From the NCBI GenBank assembly GCA_021785375.1, contig JAJYFQ010000050.1, forward strand, positions 1-6,065: 6,065 bases of DNA, in the 5' to 3' direction. Shown here piece by piece: positions 1 through 4,060 of the stretch. A program made the position numbers and the translations under genes. The first letter of the stretch is position 1. Every line of letters starts with the position of its first letter. The notes beneath the pieces are model-generated. The model made no database searches. It saw nothing but the letters and a program-made list of their open reading frames with translations, and was not told the origin of the DNA. The stretch comes from Microcaldota archaeon (GTDB lineage: Archaea > Micrarchaeota > Micrarchaeia > Micrarchaeales > CABMGC01).

Positions 1-21
1 GACTTTAATGAAGGTGCAATA

Positions 22-696
22 ATGTTATCACGCAGAGGGGACCCCCCACTGCCAGTAATTGCGGCAAGGTCGAGGAGCGCCATCTATGCAGAGCTTAACG
101 AGCGAGGATTTGATGGAAGGTCGCTCTTCCTGAAGTGCAGAAGGGCCTATGCAGATCCGGCCCTAACCTCCATATTCAGGGGACATACGGTTACCGATGC
201 AACTTCCTTCAGCATAGTGGGCGAGGCAGAGCGCCTTGCTGAGCTTCATGTGGCCCTGCCCTCGGTAGTAGCTGCACCGGTCGCACTGGTCGAAGGCGGC
301 AGGGTTGGATACCTGATCAAGCACATCGACGGCCTTCCGTTCAGCGAGTACTACGCCAGAGTTGCAGAGGTCATGGATGGAAAGGGAGCTCTCTCAGGGC
401 TTCAGGCAGGCAACTTCATGCTCAGGACAGCCATGGAGTTCCTGGAGCTGACCGAGGAGTTCATCAGAGCGGTAAGGCATCTGCACGCCAAGGGCCTGAG
501 CCATGGCGATGCAAAGCTCGACAACGCGATTGTCACCAGAGAGCGCAGGATAATCCTTATGGACCCAATGGCGCCGTCATCTCCTGATCATCTCTCACAT
601 TACAGGCAGAATGCCGTAAGGAGAGACAGGGAGAGCATAGAGAGGATAAAGGCAGAGATAGAATCGGTGCTGAGGTACATAGACAGAATAAGTTAG
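22..696 (+). CDS. Small protein-kinase-like phosphotransferase
   Basis: This 224-residue protein carries the core signature of the protein-kinase-like fold. It has a candidate ATP-anchoring lysine in FLKC (K38), acidic residues in a following helix (E68, E70 or E74) that could pair with it, a hinge-like segment YLIKHIDG (97-104), a catalytic loop HGDAKLDN (161-168, with D163 and N168), and a metal-binding Asp in LMDPM (D181) where classical kinases have DFG. No clear glycine-rich loop is visible. The HGDxKLDN loop suits atypical or small-molecule kinases of the aminoglycoside-phosphotransferase or WaaP type; Bud32 and RIO signatures do not fit. The substrate is unknown. The ATG is preceded by a GAAGGTG ribosome-binding-like stretch, but the frame stays open to the left edge, so a longer N-terminus is possible. 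The stop codon merges with a copy of the repeat found in the toxin-antitoxin island. Confidence 0.8.
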   Translation: MLSRRGDPPLPVIAARSRSAIYAELNERGFDGRSLFLKCRRAYADPALTSIFRGHTVTDATSFSIVGEAERLAELHVALPSVVAAPVALVEGGRVGYLIKHIDGLPFSEYYARVAEVMDGKGALSGLQAGNFMLRTAMEFLELTEEFIRAVRHLHAKGLSHGDAKLDNAIVTRERRIILMDPMAPSSPDHLSHYRQNAVRRDRESIERIKAEIESVLRYIDRIS

Positions 697-715
697 ATTC
701 TCCAAGAGAATTAGG
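694..715 (+). repeat. Stop-codon-adjacent repeat, diverged copy R5
   Basis: The sequence from the TAG stop of the kinase-like gene contains GATTCTCCAAGAGAAT, which matches 14 of 16 bases of GAATCTCTAAGAGAAT in copies R2 and R4, and is followed by TAGG where those copies have GTTGG. It lies on the plus strand, downstream of a plus-strand gene, so its orientation relative to the preceding gene is the same as for the four minus-strand copies. ATTCTC/GAGAAT form an inverted repeat around CAA. This is the weakest of the five copies. Confidence 0.55.
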
Positions 716-756
716 TCTCTTCAGAAATGCCTCTTTATCTTTGATTTCAGAGCCTA

Positions 757-761
757 TTTTT
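757..761 (+). terminator. T-tract, possible terminator of the kinase-like gene
   Basis: A run of five T lies about 60 bases after the stop codon, within a pyrimidine-rich stretch (731-762). Archaeal termination often needs only a T-rich tract, so this is a plausible end for the plus-strand transcript. The tract is short and has no adjoining hairpin. Confidence 0.3.
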
Positions 762-767
762 CTACTG

Positions 768-777
768 CTATAAATAC
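768..777 (+). promoter_or_regulatory. TATA box without a downstream ORF
   Basis: CTATAAATAC is a strong archaeal TATA-box match. By the usual spacing, transcription would start near 795-800. No convincing reading frame follows on this strand, but a region rich in inverted repeats does, so the box may drive a non-coding RNA. The bases just upstream are not purine-rich, so the BRE is weak. Confidence 0.4.
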
Positions 778-796
778 CCAAATGACAAGTGATCCT

Positions 797-965
797 CAGA
801 AATAAGGCCATTTGCTAAGGCCGTTTTGTCGACGGAAGGATCGGACAGGAGACACTTCCACTATTTTCCAGTGCTGCACTTCTCGATTCCATTCCAGTGA
901 AAGAAAATAGGGTGCTTCCATAGATCTAAAATAAAAAGTTGCGCACGAGGAAAGACCATCTTTTT
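797..965 (+). ncRNA. Candidate structured non-coding RNA
   Basis: There is no good ORF here, but several complementary segments can pair. CTATTTTC (861-868) and GAAAATAG (903-910) make a perfect 8-bp stem, with CACT (877-880)/AGTG (896-899) inside it. GGCC (806-809) can pair with GGCC (819-822), CCGT (821-824) with ACGG (832-835) as an alternative, and GGAAG (834-838) with CTTCC at 855-859 or 915-919. GATCCT (791-796)/AGGATC (837-842) would close the 5' part, but it lies slightly upstream of the predicted start, so the 5' end is uncertain. A T5 tract at 961-965 could end the transcript. I cannot assign it to RNase P, SRP, tRNA or box C/D RNA. The region could instead be untranslated or simply non-functional. 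Confidence 0.3.
928..938 (-). terminator. Minus-strand T-rich tract
   Basis: Read on the minus strand this is CTTTTTATTTT. It lies about 180 bases beyond the stop of the minus-strand gene at 1114-1758, after two strong hairpins (1015-1074 and 982-1000). It is a plausible termination point for leftward transcription from the toxin-antitoxin array. Confidence 0.3.
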
Positions 966-981
966 AGGAGCGATTTGGCTT

Positions 982-1000
982 GCCAGGGGGATCCCCTGGC
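982..1000. other. Perfect 8-bp hairpin
   Basis: GCCAGGGG (982-989) and CCCCTGGC (993-1000) are exact reverse complements around the three bases GAT. The stem is very GC-rich and would be stable as RNA from either strand. It sits between a gene 3' end on the minus strand and the candidate RNA on the plus strand, consistent with a terminator or processing structure. Confidence 0.55.
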
Positions 1001-1014
1001 CAGAAGGCCTTGTT

Positions 1015-1074
1015 TTCCAAAATTCCCGAACGCAACGCTTTAAGGGAAAGGTTTTTCGTTCCGGGAAGATGGAA
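1015..1074. other. Long compound hairpin
   Basis: TTCCCGAACG (1023-1032) pairs with CGTTC (1057-1061) plus GGGAA (1063-1067), giving 10 bp with one bulged C at 1062. An internal loop (1019-1022 against 1068-1070) leads to a further 4-bp helix, TTCC (1015-1018)/GGAA (1071-1074). The 24-base apical loop holds a small CTTT/AAAG stem (1038-1041/1047-1050). This amount of pairing is unlikely in random spacer. It may be the 3' untranslated structure of the leftward transcript or part of a longer RNA. Confidence 0.5.
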
Positions 1075-1113
1075 TATAGTAGTTCTGCAAGGCTGGTTTA
1101 AGGAATTTTATAG

Positions 1114-1758
1114 CTATGGAAGCCATAGATCACGAGAGGGTAATTTGTGAGCAGCCCATATCTCTTTTAATTCTTCAACCTTACTCTTCATCCCTTCTTT
1201 GTCAACAAGGACAGAAGGTATTCCATACCCGGTTGAAGTCCCTGGAGAAGCGCCTTCCATATAGCCAGGATATCTTTTAAAGATCTCAACAGTAGGCACT
1301 AGCCAATTTTCTATTATAACAGTTGCAACGTATCCGTTATCTACGTCTAAAAGCTTTGGATGCTTGGCTACTTCCATTGCAACTCTCTCTGAAGACTCGG
1401 ATACGCAAACAAGCACAGAGACCTCAGCACCACCTATATTAAATGGCAACATCTCAGCATGATTTCTAAATATATTATAGGCAACCCCATCCCTATCATT
1501 ATGGTCGTTACACATTGGCTCTTCCGCCATGCAGTGTACAATAGATGTTAACTCCTCGCCATCCCACTTGGGATCTGGAGCAGTCATAGTAAATAGATCT
1601 TTATGCTCTCCCAGTATAAGTAGTGAGGTTCTTCCAGCTACCTTATCCGTCGACCGAAGTAGCAATAATAGTTCTGATACGGCATTACCTGAGACTAGAG
1701 GATCACAACTCCTTGCCGCAGATGCTAACTTTCTAACTCGGACTTCTAGGTCTACCAT
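1114..1758 (-). CDS. Hypothetical protein, 214 aa
   Basis: I do not recognise this protein. It looks soluble: there is no signal peptide or membrane segment, the N-terminus is helical (2-36), and hydrophobic strand-like segments such as TSLLILG and EVSVLVCVSE suggest a mixed alpha/beta fold. A charged helix (about 188-204) lies near the end. Acidic and histidine residues cluster at about 82-98 (EEPMCNDHNDRDG, then NHAE), but no catalytic motif is assignable. The ATG directly follows an in-frame TAG, fixing the start, and lies 37 bases from a TATA box. The base composition is visibly AT-richer than in flanking genes, which hints at recent transfer. It follows the toxin-antitoxin modules on the same strand after repeat R1, as if it were the last unit of the array. 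CTATGG/CCATAG (1114-1128) forms a 6-bp inverted repeat that includes the stop codon. Confidence 0.7.
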   Translation of the reverse strand: MVDLEVRVRKLASAARSCDPLVSGNAVSELLLLLRSTDKVAGRTSLLILGEHKDLFTMTAPDPKWDGEELTSIVHCMAEEPMCNDHNDRDGVAYNIFRNHAEMLPFNIGGAEVSVLVCVSESSERVAMEVAKHPKLLDVDNGYVATVIIENWLVPTVEIFKRYPGYMEGASPGTSTGYGIPSVLVDKEGMKSKVEELKEIWAAHKLPSRDLWLP

Positions 1759-1790
1759 CTAATCATTTACAGTAGATTGACCTTTAATCC

Positions 1791-1799
1791 TATTTAAAG
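1791..1799 (-). promoter_or_regulatory. TATA box of the 214-aa gene
   Basis: On the minus strand this reads CTTTAAATA. It is centred 37 bases upstream of the ATG, which predicts a leader of about 10 bases. The same short spacing is seen for other genes in the window, supporting independent transcription of this gene. Confidence 0.5.
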
Positions 1800-1848
1800 A
1801 TGTCTGGGAATTTACATTTCCAGTAAACGTATTTGCTATTTTGTAATT

Positions 1849-1873
1849 CCAACATTATCTTAGAGATTCCAGA
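1849..1873 (-). repeat. Stop-codon-adjacent repeat R1
   Basis: The minus strand reads TCTGGAATCTCTAAGA, then TAAT, then GTTGG. It differs from R2 at one base, where G becomes T inside the palindromic core. It begins 5 bases after the TAG stop of the vapC gene at 1879-2256; the other copies have no gap. It separates that module from the 214-aa gene. Confidence 0.85.
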
Positions 1874-1878
1874 CCAGT

Positions 1879-2256
1879 CTATCCGTCAAGCACGATTATG
1901 TTCTTGTCCCCTATGCCCTTGAAATGCCTGTCGAAGGTCACCAGCGTCTCGCCGTTCGCCAGGGCCGTCCCTGCTATCAGGATGTCGAGCTCGTCTATCA
2001 TCTGCCCCGACTCTGCGAGCCTGATGTATATGTCGGATGAAGCCTCGATCTCCTTTGCTCCGGCATCATAGACAACCATCTCATTGACAAACTCCTCTAT
2101 CGCTGATCTGCTTACGAACCTCCTGCCGTTCAGGAGTTCGTACTTGTTGAATATGGTGAGCGCCGCCTTCTCTCCGGAGTGCCTATTCATTGCATCGACG
2201 GCCTTCTTCTTGCCGTTCATCGCGTCTATGAGTATGTTCGTGTCAAAGACGACCAT
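1879..2256 (-). CDS. vapC: VapC toxin, PIN-domain ribonuclease
   Basis: This 125-residue PIN-domain protein is the toxin of a VapBC module. VapC proteins are Mg2+-dependent RNA endonucleases, usually acting on tRNA or rRNA. The acidic active site is intact: D5 in VVFDTN, E40 in NKYELLNG, D91 in DELDILIAGTAL (with D88 nearby), and D109 in VTFDRHF. Length and C-terminal pattern suit the family. The frame stays open 14 codons further upstream, but I place the start at the ATG at 2256 because MVVFDTN is the normal PIN N-terminus, it is one base beyond the antitoxin stop, and AGGGGA lies just upstream as a ribosome-binding site. It clearly resembles the toxin at 3264-3641 (YELL, LIAGTALAN, ETL, DR, IG in register), so the two are paralogues. 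The RNA target cannot be read from sequence. Confidence 0.9.
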   Translation of the reverse strand: MVVFDTNILIDAMNGKKKAVDAMNRHSGEKAALTIFNKYELLNGRRFVSRSAIEEFVNEMVVYDAGAKEIEASSDIYIRLAESGQMIDELDILIAGTALANGETLVTFDRHFKGIGDKNIIVLDG

Positions 2257-2257
2257 G

Positions 2258-2485
2258 CTATCCCCTTGACTTTCCGAACTCCTTCCTGCCCCTCTCAACT
2301 TCCTCCTTCCATGCCTCGGCGGTCTTGTCGTCTATAGTGCCGAAGAACTTCTTGAGCCGCGAGATATCACCCTTGCCTTCCGTCTTCTCAACCATATCTT
2401 CTATGACCTCTGAGAACGATCTCTTTCCCTTCCTTACCGCAAGCAATTGGTATGCCCTCTCTGAGAGTGAGATTACCTTTACCAT
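2258..2485 (-). CDS. vapB: VapB antitoxin, UPF0330/DUF217-like
   Basis: This 75-residue antitoxin lies one base upstream of its vapC. The N-terminal half, with VKVISLSERAYQLL and SFSEVIEDMV, matches the UPF0330 (DUF217) VapB pattern: a strand for dimeric DNA binding followed by helices. The basic, charged C-terminal half (about 40-75, including KGDISRLKKFFG) should bind and mask the toxin. The same KGDI-LKFFG segment occurs in the antitoxin at 3646-3885. I place the start at 2485: the more upstream ATG codons lie in the TATA box or upstream of the predicted transcription start, while this ATG is 35 bases from the TATA centre and has GGTGG upstream. Such antitoxins typically repress their own operon, and a perfect palindrome sits in this promoter. 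Confidence 0.87.
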   Translation of the reverse strand: MVKVISLSERAYQLLAVRKGKRSFSEVIEDMVEKTEGKGDISRLKKFFGTIDDKTAEAWKEEVERGRKEFGKSRG

Positions 2486-2501
2486 GCAGACCACCGTATG
2501 C

Positions 2502-2519
2502 ATATGTGCATGCACATAT
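2502..2519. promoter_or_regulatory. Perfect 18-bp palindrome, candidate VapBC operator
   Basis: ATATGTGCATGCACATAT is a perfect palindrome. It overlaps the downstream end of the TATA box (2516-2525) and spans towards the predicted transcription start, so a bound VapBC complex would block initiation. The centre CATG and the ATAT ends are shared with the palindrome of the paralogous module (3896-3909), while the bases between differ. Autoregulation is inferred from the family. Confidence 0.6.
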
Positions 2520-2525
2520 TTATAT
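2516..2525 (-). promoter_or_regulatory. TATA box of vapBC module 2258-2485
   Basis: The minus strand reads GGAAG-ATATAAATAT, a purine-rich BRE-like element followed by a TATA box. Its centre is 35 bases from the ATG at 2485, predicting a leader of about 9 bases. The element continues a stretch shared with the promoter of the paralogous module, starting in repeat R2. Confidence 0.65.
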
Positions 2526-2534
2526 CTTCCTGTT

Positions 2535-2559
2535 CCAACATTCTCTTAGAGATTCCAGA
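2535..2559 (-). repeat. Stop-codon-adjacent repeat R2
   Basis: The minus strand reads TCTGGAATCTCTAAGA, then GAAT, then GTTGG. It starts on the base right after the TAG stop of the vapC at 2560-2961 and ends about 10 bases before the next module's TATA box. TCTCT-T-AGAGA (plus strand) is a perfect 11-bp palindrome in the core. It is identical to R4 over 23 bases from TGGAATC through GTTGG. Confidence 0.9.
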
Positions 2560-2961
2560 CTATTCCTTCTTCAGTATGACTGCCTCCTTTATGCCCTCGA
2601 AGTCAGGATCTCCTGTCAGCACCTTCGCGTTTAACGACTTTGCAGTCTGCAGAGCGAATGCGTCTGCGAGGCTAAAGTTGGTATTGCGGGACTTGATCTC
2701 TGCGTGCACGAGCCCGGCCTCTGTTGCTAACTTCTCATCAGGCAGAACCACCTTCGATAGCGAGAGAATAGCTTGGAGTGATGTTTCCACGCTTCTGCCC
2801 GTCCTCTTTGCCCTCGAGATCACTTCTGCGAGCGTTACGCCGTTTGTGTAGATCTCGGACTTACTGCCAAGAATCTTGTCGACTCTCTTGCCAATCTCGC
2901 TGCCGTCAAGGTACTCTATCCAGGCCCACGAGTCTATTACGTACCTGTTATTCGTGGACAT
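2560..2961 (-). CDS. vapC: VapC toxin, PIN-domain ribonuclease (second subtype)
   Basis: This PIN-domain toxin has 133 residues. The acidic site is present: D10 in YVIDSWAWIEYLDG, E46 in TLAEVIS, D100 in SLADAFALQTAK, and D118 in VLTGDPDF (D120 also close). The DSWAWIEYLDGS start, with aromatic residues after the first Asp, differs from the DTN start of the two neighbouring toxins and marks another PIN subgroup that commonly pairs with AbrB-type antitoxins. I choose the ATG at 2961: it overlaps the antitoxin end by 14 bases, is close to the PIN core and has GGATGAG upstream. ATG codons at 2970 or 2991 would add 3 or 10 residues. The overlap suggests translational coupling. The gene ends directly at repeat R2. 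The RNA target is unknown. Confidence 0.85.
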   Translation of the reverse strand: MSTNNRYVIDSWAWIEYLDGSEIGKRVDKILGSKSEIYTNGVTLAEVISRAKRTGRSVETSLQAILSLSKVVLPDEKLATEAGLVHAEIKSRNTNFSLADAFALQTAKSLNAKVLTGDPDFEGIKEAVILKKE

Positions 2962-3148
2962 CAAGCTCATCCTCTCTTGTAAACGGCCCAATGCCCTTTA
3001 GAGCCCCAAAGTAGCTCTTCCTGACCTTCTCTATCTTGATCCTTATGGTTTCGCCCTCTCTTATGCCCTCCTCGTCTGCTATCTCCTTTGGTATGGTCAC
3101 AACCAGCGAGCCACCGAGCTTTCTTGCCTTTGCTATTGCCTCTTCCAT
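2948..3148 (-). CDS. vapB: AbrB/SpoVT-like antitoxin (VapB)
   Basis: This 66-residue protein has a swapped-hairpin AbrB/SpoVT/MazE-type DNA-binding domain at about residues 8-41. LGGSLVVTIPKEIADEEGI is the standard loop-strand-helix motif, and GETIRIKIEK forms the closing strand. The remaining tail (42-66) is acidic at its end and should wrap the cognate PIN toxin, whose gene overlaps it by 14 bases. This antitoxin family is unrelated to the two UPF0330-like antitoxins on either side, so the middle module is not a simple duplicate of its neighbours. A TATA box centred 27 bases upstream of the ATG predicts a leaderless message, and there is no good ribosome-binding site. Self-repression by the VapB/VapC complex is expected from the family, but only a weak inverted repeat, ATAC-TT-GTAT (3164-3173), is visible. 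Confidence 0.87.
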   Translation of the reverse strand: MEEAIAKARKLGGSLVVTIPKEIADEEGIREGETIRIKIEKVRKSYFGALKGIGPFTREDELDVHE

Positions 3149-3170
3149 GATGATATTTAGAGGATACTTG

Positions 3171-3180
3171 TATATAAATT
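3171..3180 (-). promoter_or_regulatory. TATA box of the AbrB-type vapBC module
   Basis: The minus strand reads AATTTATATA, centred about 27 bases upstream of the ATG at 3148. That is the spacing for leaderless transcription. The upstream stretch (3181-3210) is very AT-rich. Unlike the other two modules, this promoter lies about 60 bases from its upstream repeat copy. Confidence 0.55.
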
Positions 3181-3238
3181 TAACTATCTGTTTAATTTAA
3201 TTATACTTAAGATGTTACAGAACCTTGTACTCTGTTCA

Positions 3239-3263
3239 CCAACGCTTTCTTGGAGATTCCAGA
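3239..3263 (-). repeat. Stop-codon-adjacent repeat R3
   Basis: The minus strand reads TCTGGAATCTCCAAGA, then AAGC, then GTTGG, beginning on the base right after the TAA stop of the vapC at 3264-3641. It differs from R2 at four of 25 positions. The changes break the core palindrome but keep TCTGGAATCTC and GTTGG, so primary sequence seems to matter more than hairpin formation. Confidence 0.85.
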
Positions 3264-3641
3264 TTAGTCTACTACCAGTATTCTCTCGCTGCCTATGAGC
3301 TCGAACTTCCTGTCCCTTGTTATAAGGGTCTCGTTGTTTGCAAGTGCGGTCCCCGCTATGAGGACGTCATTCTCGTTTATCATCTTTCCCGCTGTTGAGA
3401 GCACTCTTTGTATCTCCGCCGCCTTTGCCGCGGAAGGCATGTCAAAGCCGTGGACCTTTACCCGGCTCATGAACTCGAGAGCGGTCTCCCTACTCAGCTT
3501 GTCCTGATGCTTCAGCAGCTCGTACCCGGTTATGGACGTTATCGAGAGCCTGCTGCCTGCTGCGTAGCTCTCCACCACCTTCTCCACCTCTGCATTGCCT
3601 TTGATTATGGCTATAACTACATTGGTGTCTATGCAAACCAT
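3264..3641 (-). CDS. vapC: VapC toxin, PIN-domain ribonuclease (paralogue)
   Basis: This is a 125-residue PIN toxin of exactly the same length as the one at 1879-2256. The four expected acidic residues are present: D5 in VCIDTN, E41 in TGYELLK, D92 in NENDVLIAGTALAN, and D110 in ITRDRKF. Identity with the paralogue is concentrated around these motifs, with long divergent helices between (about 16-38 and 44-86), as expected if target or antitoxin specificity has changed. A TTG five codons upstream would overlap the antitoxin gene, but I choose the ATG at 3641: it lies four bases after the antitoxin's TGA, begins the PIN core, and has GGTGA-GAGG directly upstream as ribosome-binding sequence. 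Ribonuclease activity is inferred from the family and intact active site. Confidence 0.9.
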   Translation of the reverse strand: MVCIDTNVVIAIIKGNAEVEKVVESYAAGSRLSITSITGYELLKHQDKLSRETALEFMSRVKVHGFDMPSAAKAAEIQRVLSTAGKMINENDVLIAGTALANNETLITRDRKFELIGSERILVVD

Positions 3642-3645
3642 CCTC

Positions 3646-3885
3646 TCACCAGTCAAATTTCCTGCCGTAGTTCCTCTCCCTCTCCTCTGCTATGATCTTA
3701 TCCAGTTCCGCAAGCTTCTTGTCGCCTTTCAGGATGCCGAAGAACTTCCTGAGCGTCTCTATATCACCCTTCTTCTCCTTTCGCATATTGAGGGCGCCGC
3801 TTATCACCTCTGAGTAGCTCTTCTCCCCTTTTATCTCAGTAAGCTCCCTGTACACCTCGTCTGAGACCGATATCTGTTTTGACAT
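3646..3885 (-). CDS. vapB: VapB antitoxin, UPF0330/DUF217-like (paralogue)
   Basis: This 79-residue antitoxin has the same plan as the one at 2258-2485. The N-terminal segment SKQISVSDEVYRELTEIKG with SYSEVISGAL is the UPF0330-type DNA-binding part. KKGDIETLRKFFGILKG matches the KGDI-LKKFFG segment of its paralogue, and the charged C-terminal helix (about 57-79) should contact the toxin. I choose the ATG at 3885, 35 bases from the TATA-box centre, the same distance as in the paralogous module; an upstream start (3903) would fall inside the operator and ahead of the predicted transcript start. The toxin follows after four bases. The promoter carries its own palindrome, so the module is probably self-repressed. 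Confidence 0.87.
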   Translation of the reverse strand: MSKQISVSDEVYRELTEIKGEKSYSEVISGALNMRKEKKGDIETLRKFFGILKGDKKLAELDKIIAEERERNYGRKFDW

Positions 3886-3895
3886 CGTAATCACT

Positions 3896-3909
3896 ATATA
3901 CATGTATAT
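3896..3909. promoter_or_regulatory. Perfect 14-bp palindrome, candidate VapBC operator
   Basis: ATATACATGTATAT is a perfect palindrome between the TATA box and the ATG of the vapBC module, covering the predicted transcription start. It keeps the central CATG and terminal ATAT of the palindrome at 2502-2519 but differs between them. That is what one would expect of paralogous repressors with separated DNA specificity. Confidence 0.55.
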
Positions 3910-3914
3910 GTATA

Positions 3915-3928
3915 GATATTTATGTCTT
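3915..3928 (-). promoter_or_regulatory. BRE/TATA promoter of vapBC module 3646-3885
   Basis: The minus strand reads GGAAGACATAAATATC: a purine-rich BRE-like stretch and a TATA box centred 35 bases from the ATG. ACAGGAAGA-Y-ATAAATAT is shared with the module at 2258-2485. The 11 bases AGACATAAATA also occur in the plus-strand promoter at 4020-4030. Confidence 0.65.
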
Positions 3929-3937
3929 CCTGTCTTA

Positions 3938-3961
3938 CCAACATTCTCTTAGAGATTCCAA
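3938..3961 (-). repeat. Stop-codon-adjacent repeat R4
   Basis: The minus strand reads TTGGAATCTCTAAGA, then GAAT, then GTTGG, identical to R2 over 23 bases from TGGAATC through GTTGG. It lies upstream of the first vapBC module of the array. It directly follows a TAA codon (3962-3964) that ends a short protein-like frame, so even this outermost copy obeys the stop-adjacent rule. Confidence 0.88.
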
Positions 3962-4012
3962 TTACTTCTCTTCCGGTTCCTTTAGATGCTGACTTATGTC
4001 CCACACCCTTTC
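3962..4012 (-). pseudogene. Possible C-terminal gene remnant
   Basis: Translating the minus strand up to the TAA that touches repeat R4 gives ERVWDISQHLKEPEEK, a charged, helix-like tail, before an in-frame stop at 4013-4015. It could be the last codons of a gene whose body was deleted when the present neighbours came together, or a very short peptide starting at GTG (4006). Sixteen codons are too few to prove coding; the main support is the position relative to the repeat. Confidence 0.22.
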
Positions 4013-4019
4013 TTAGAAA

Positions 4020-4030
4020 AGACATAAATA
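4020..4030 (+). promoter_or_regulatory. BRE/TATA promoter of the 64-aa gene
   Basis: AAAAGACATAAATA (4017-4030) is a purine-rich BRE plus TATA box. It is nearly the same element as the divergent vapBC promoter at 3915-3928. It is centred about 34 bases from the ATG at 4061, matching the 35-37 base spacing of three other genes here, which favours that ATG over the one at 4046. Confidence 0.55.
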
Positions 4031-4060
4031 ACTGGCAACGCAGATATGCATGCGATCGGA

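Noticed and set aside
22..696. Bud32 or RIO kinase
   Set aside because: The size suits Bud32, but the catalytic loop HGDAKLDN and the DPM motif do not match the HGDLTTSN or RIO patterns.
557..811. 84-codon minus-strand ORF
   Set aside because: It overlaps the well-supported kinase-like gene in antisense, has a Cys/Ser/Leu-rich composition typical of a shadow frame, and covers the repeat and T-rich spacer.
827..850. SRP RNA helix 8
   Set aside because: CGGAAG looks like a GNAR tetraloop, but the flanking conserved internal-loop sequences are absent.
797..957. RNase P RNA
   Set aside because: GAGGAAAGACC (947-957) resembles conserved region I and CAGAAATAAGGCC (797-809) resembles region V, but they occur in the wrong order and the other conserved parts are missing.
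1849..2559. Repeats as intrinsic hairpin terminators
   Set aside because: The core palindrome TCTCT-T-AGAGA has only a one-base centre, is broken in R1 and R3, and is not followed by a T-tract.
2498..2851. 117-codon plus-strand ORF opposite the vapC gene
   Set aside because: It is the antisense shadow of a PIN-domain gene with all catalytic residues intact, and its own translation shows no recognisable domain.
1849..3961. CRISPR array
   Set aside because: The repeats are about 0.7 kb apart with genes in between, not 30-40 base spacers, and no cas gene is present.
1849..3961. Integron attC sites
   Set aside because: The repeats are about 25 bp. I see no paired GTTRRRY/RYYYAAC core sites and no long foldable arms, and no integrase is in the window. 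Only the array-like layout is similar.
4009..4020. A further repeat copy (TTTCTTAGAAA palindrome)
   Set aside because: It shares only the general palindrome form with the repeat core, lacks the flanking TGGAATC and GTTGG parts, and overlaps the promoter of the 64-aa gene.
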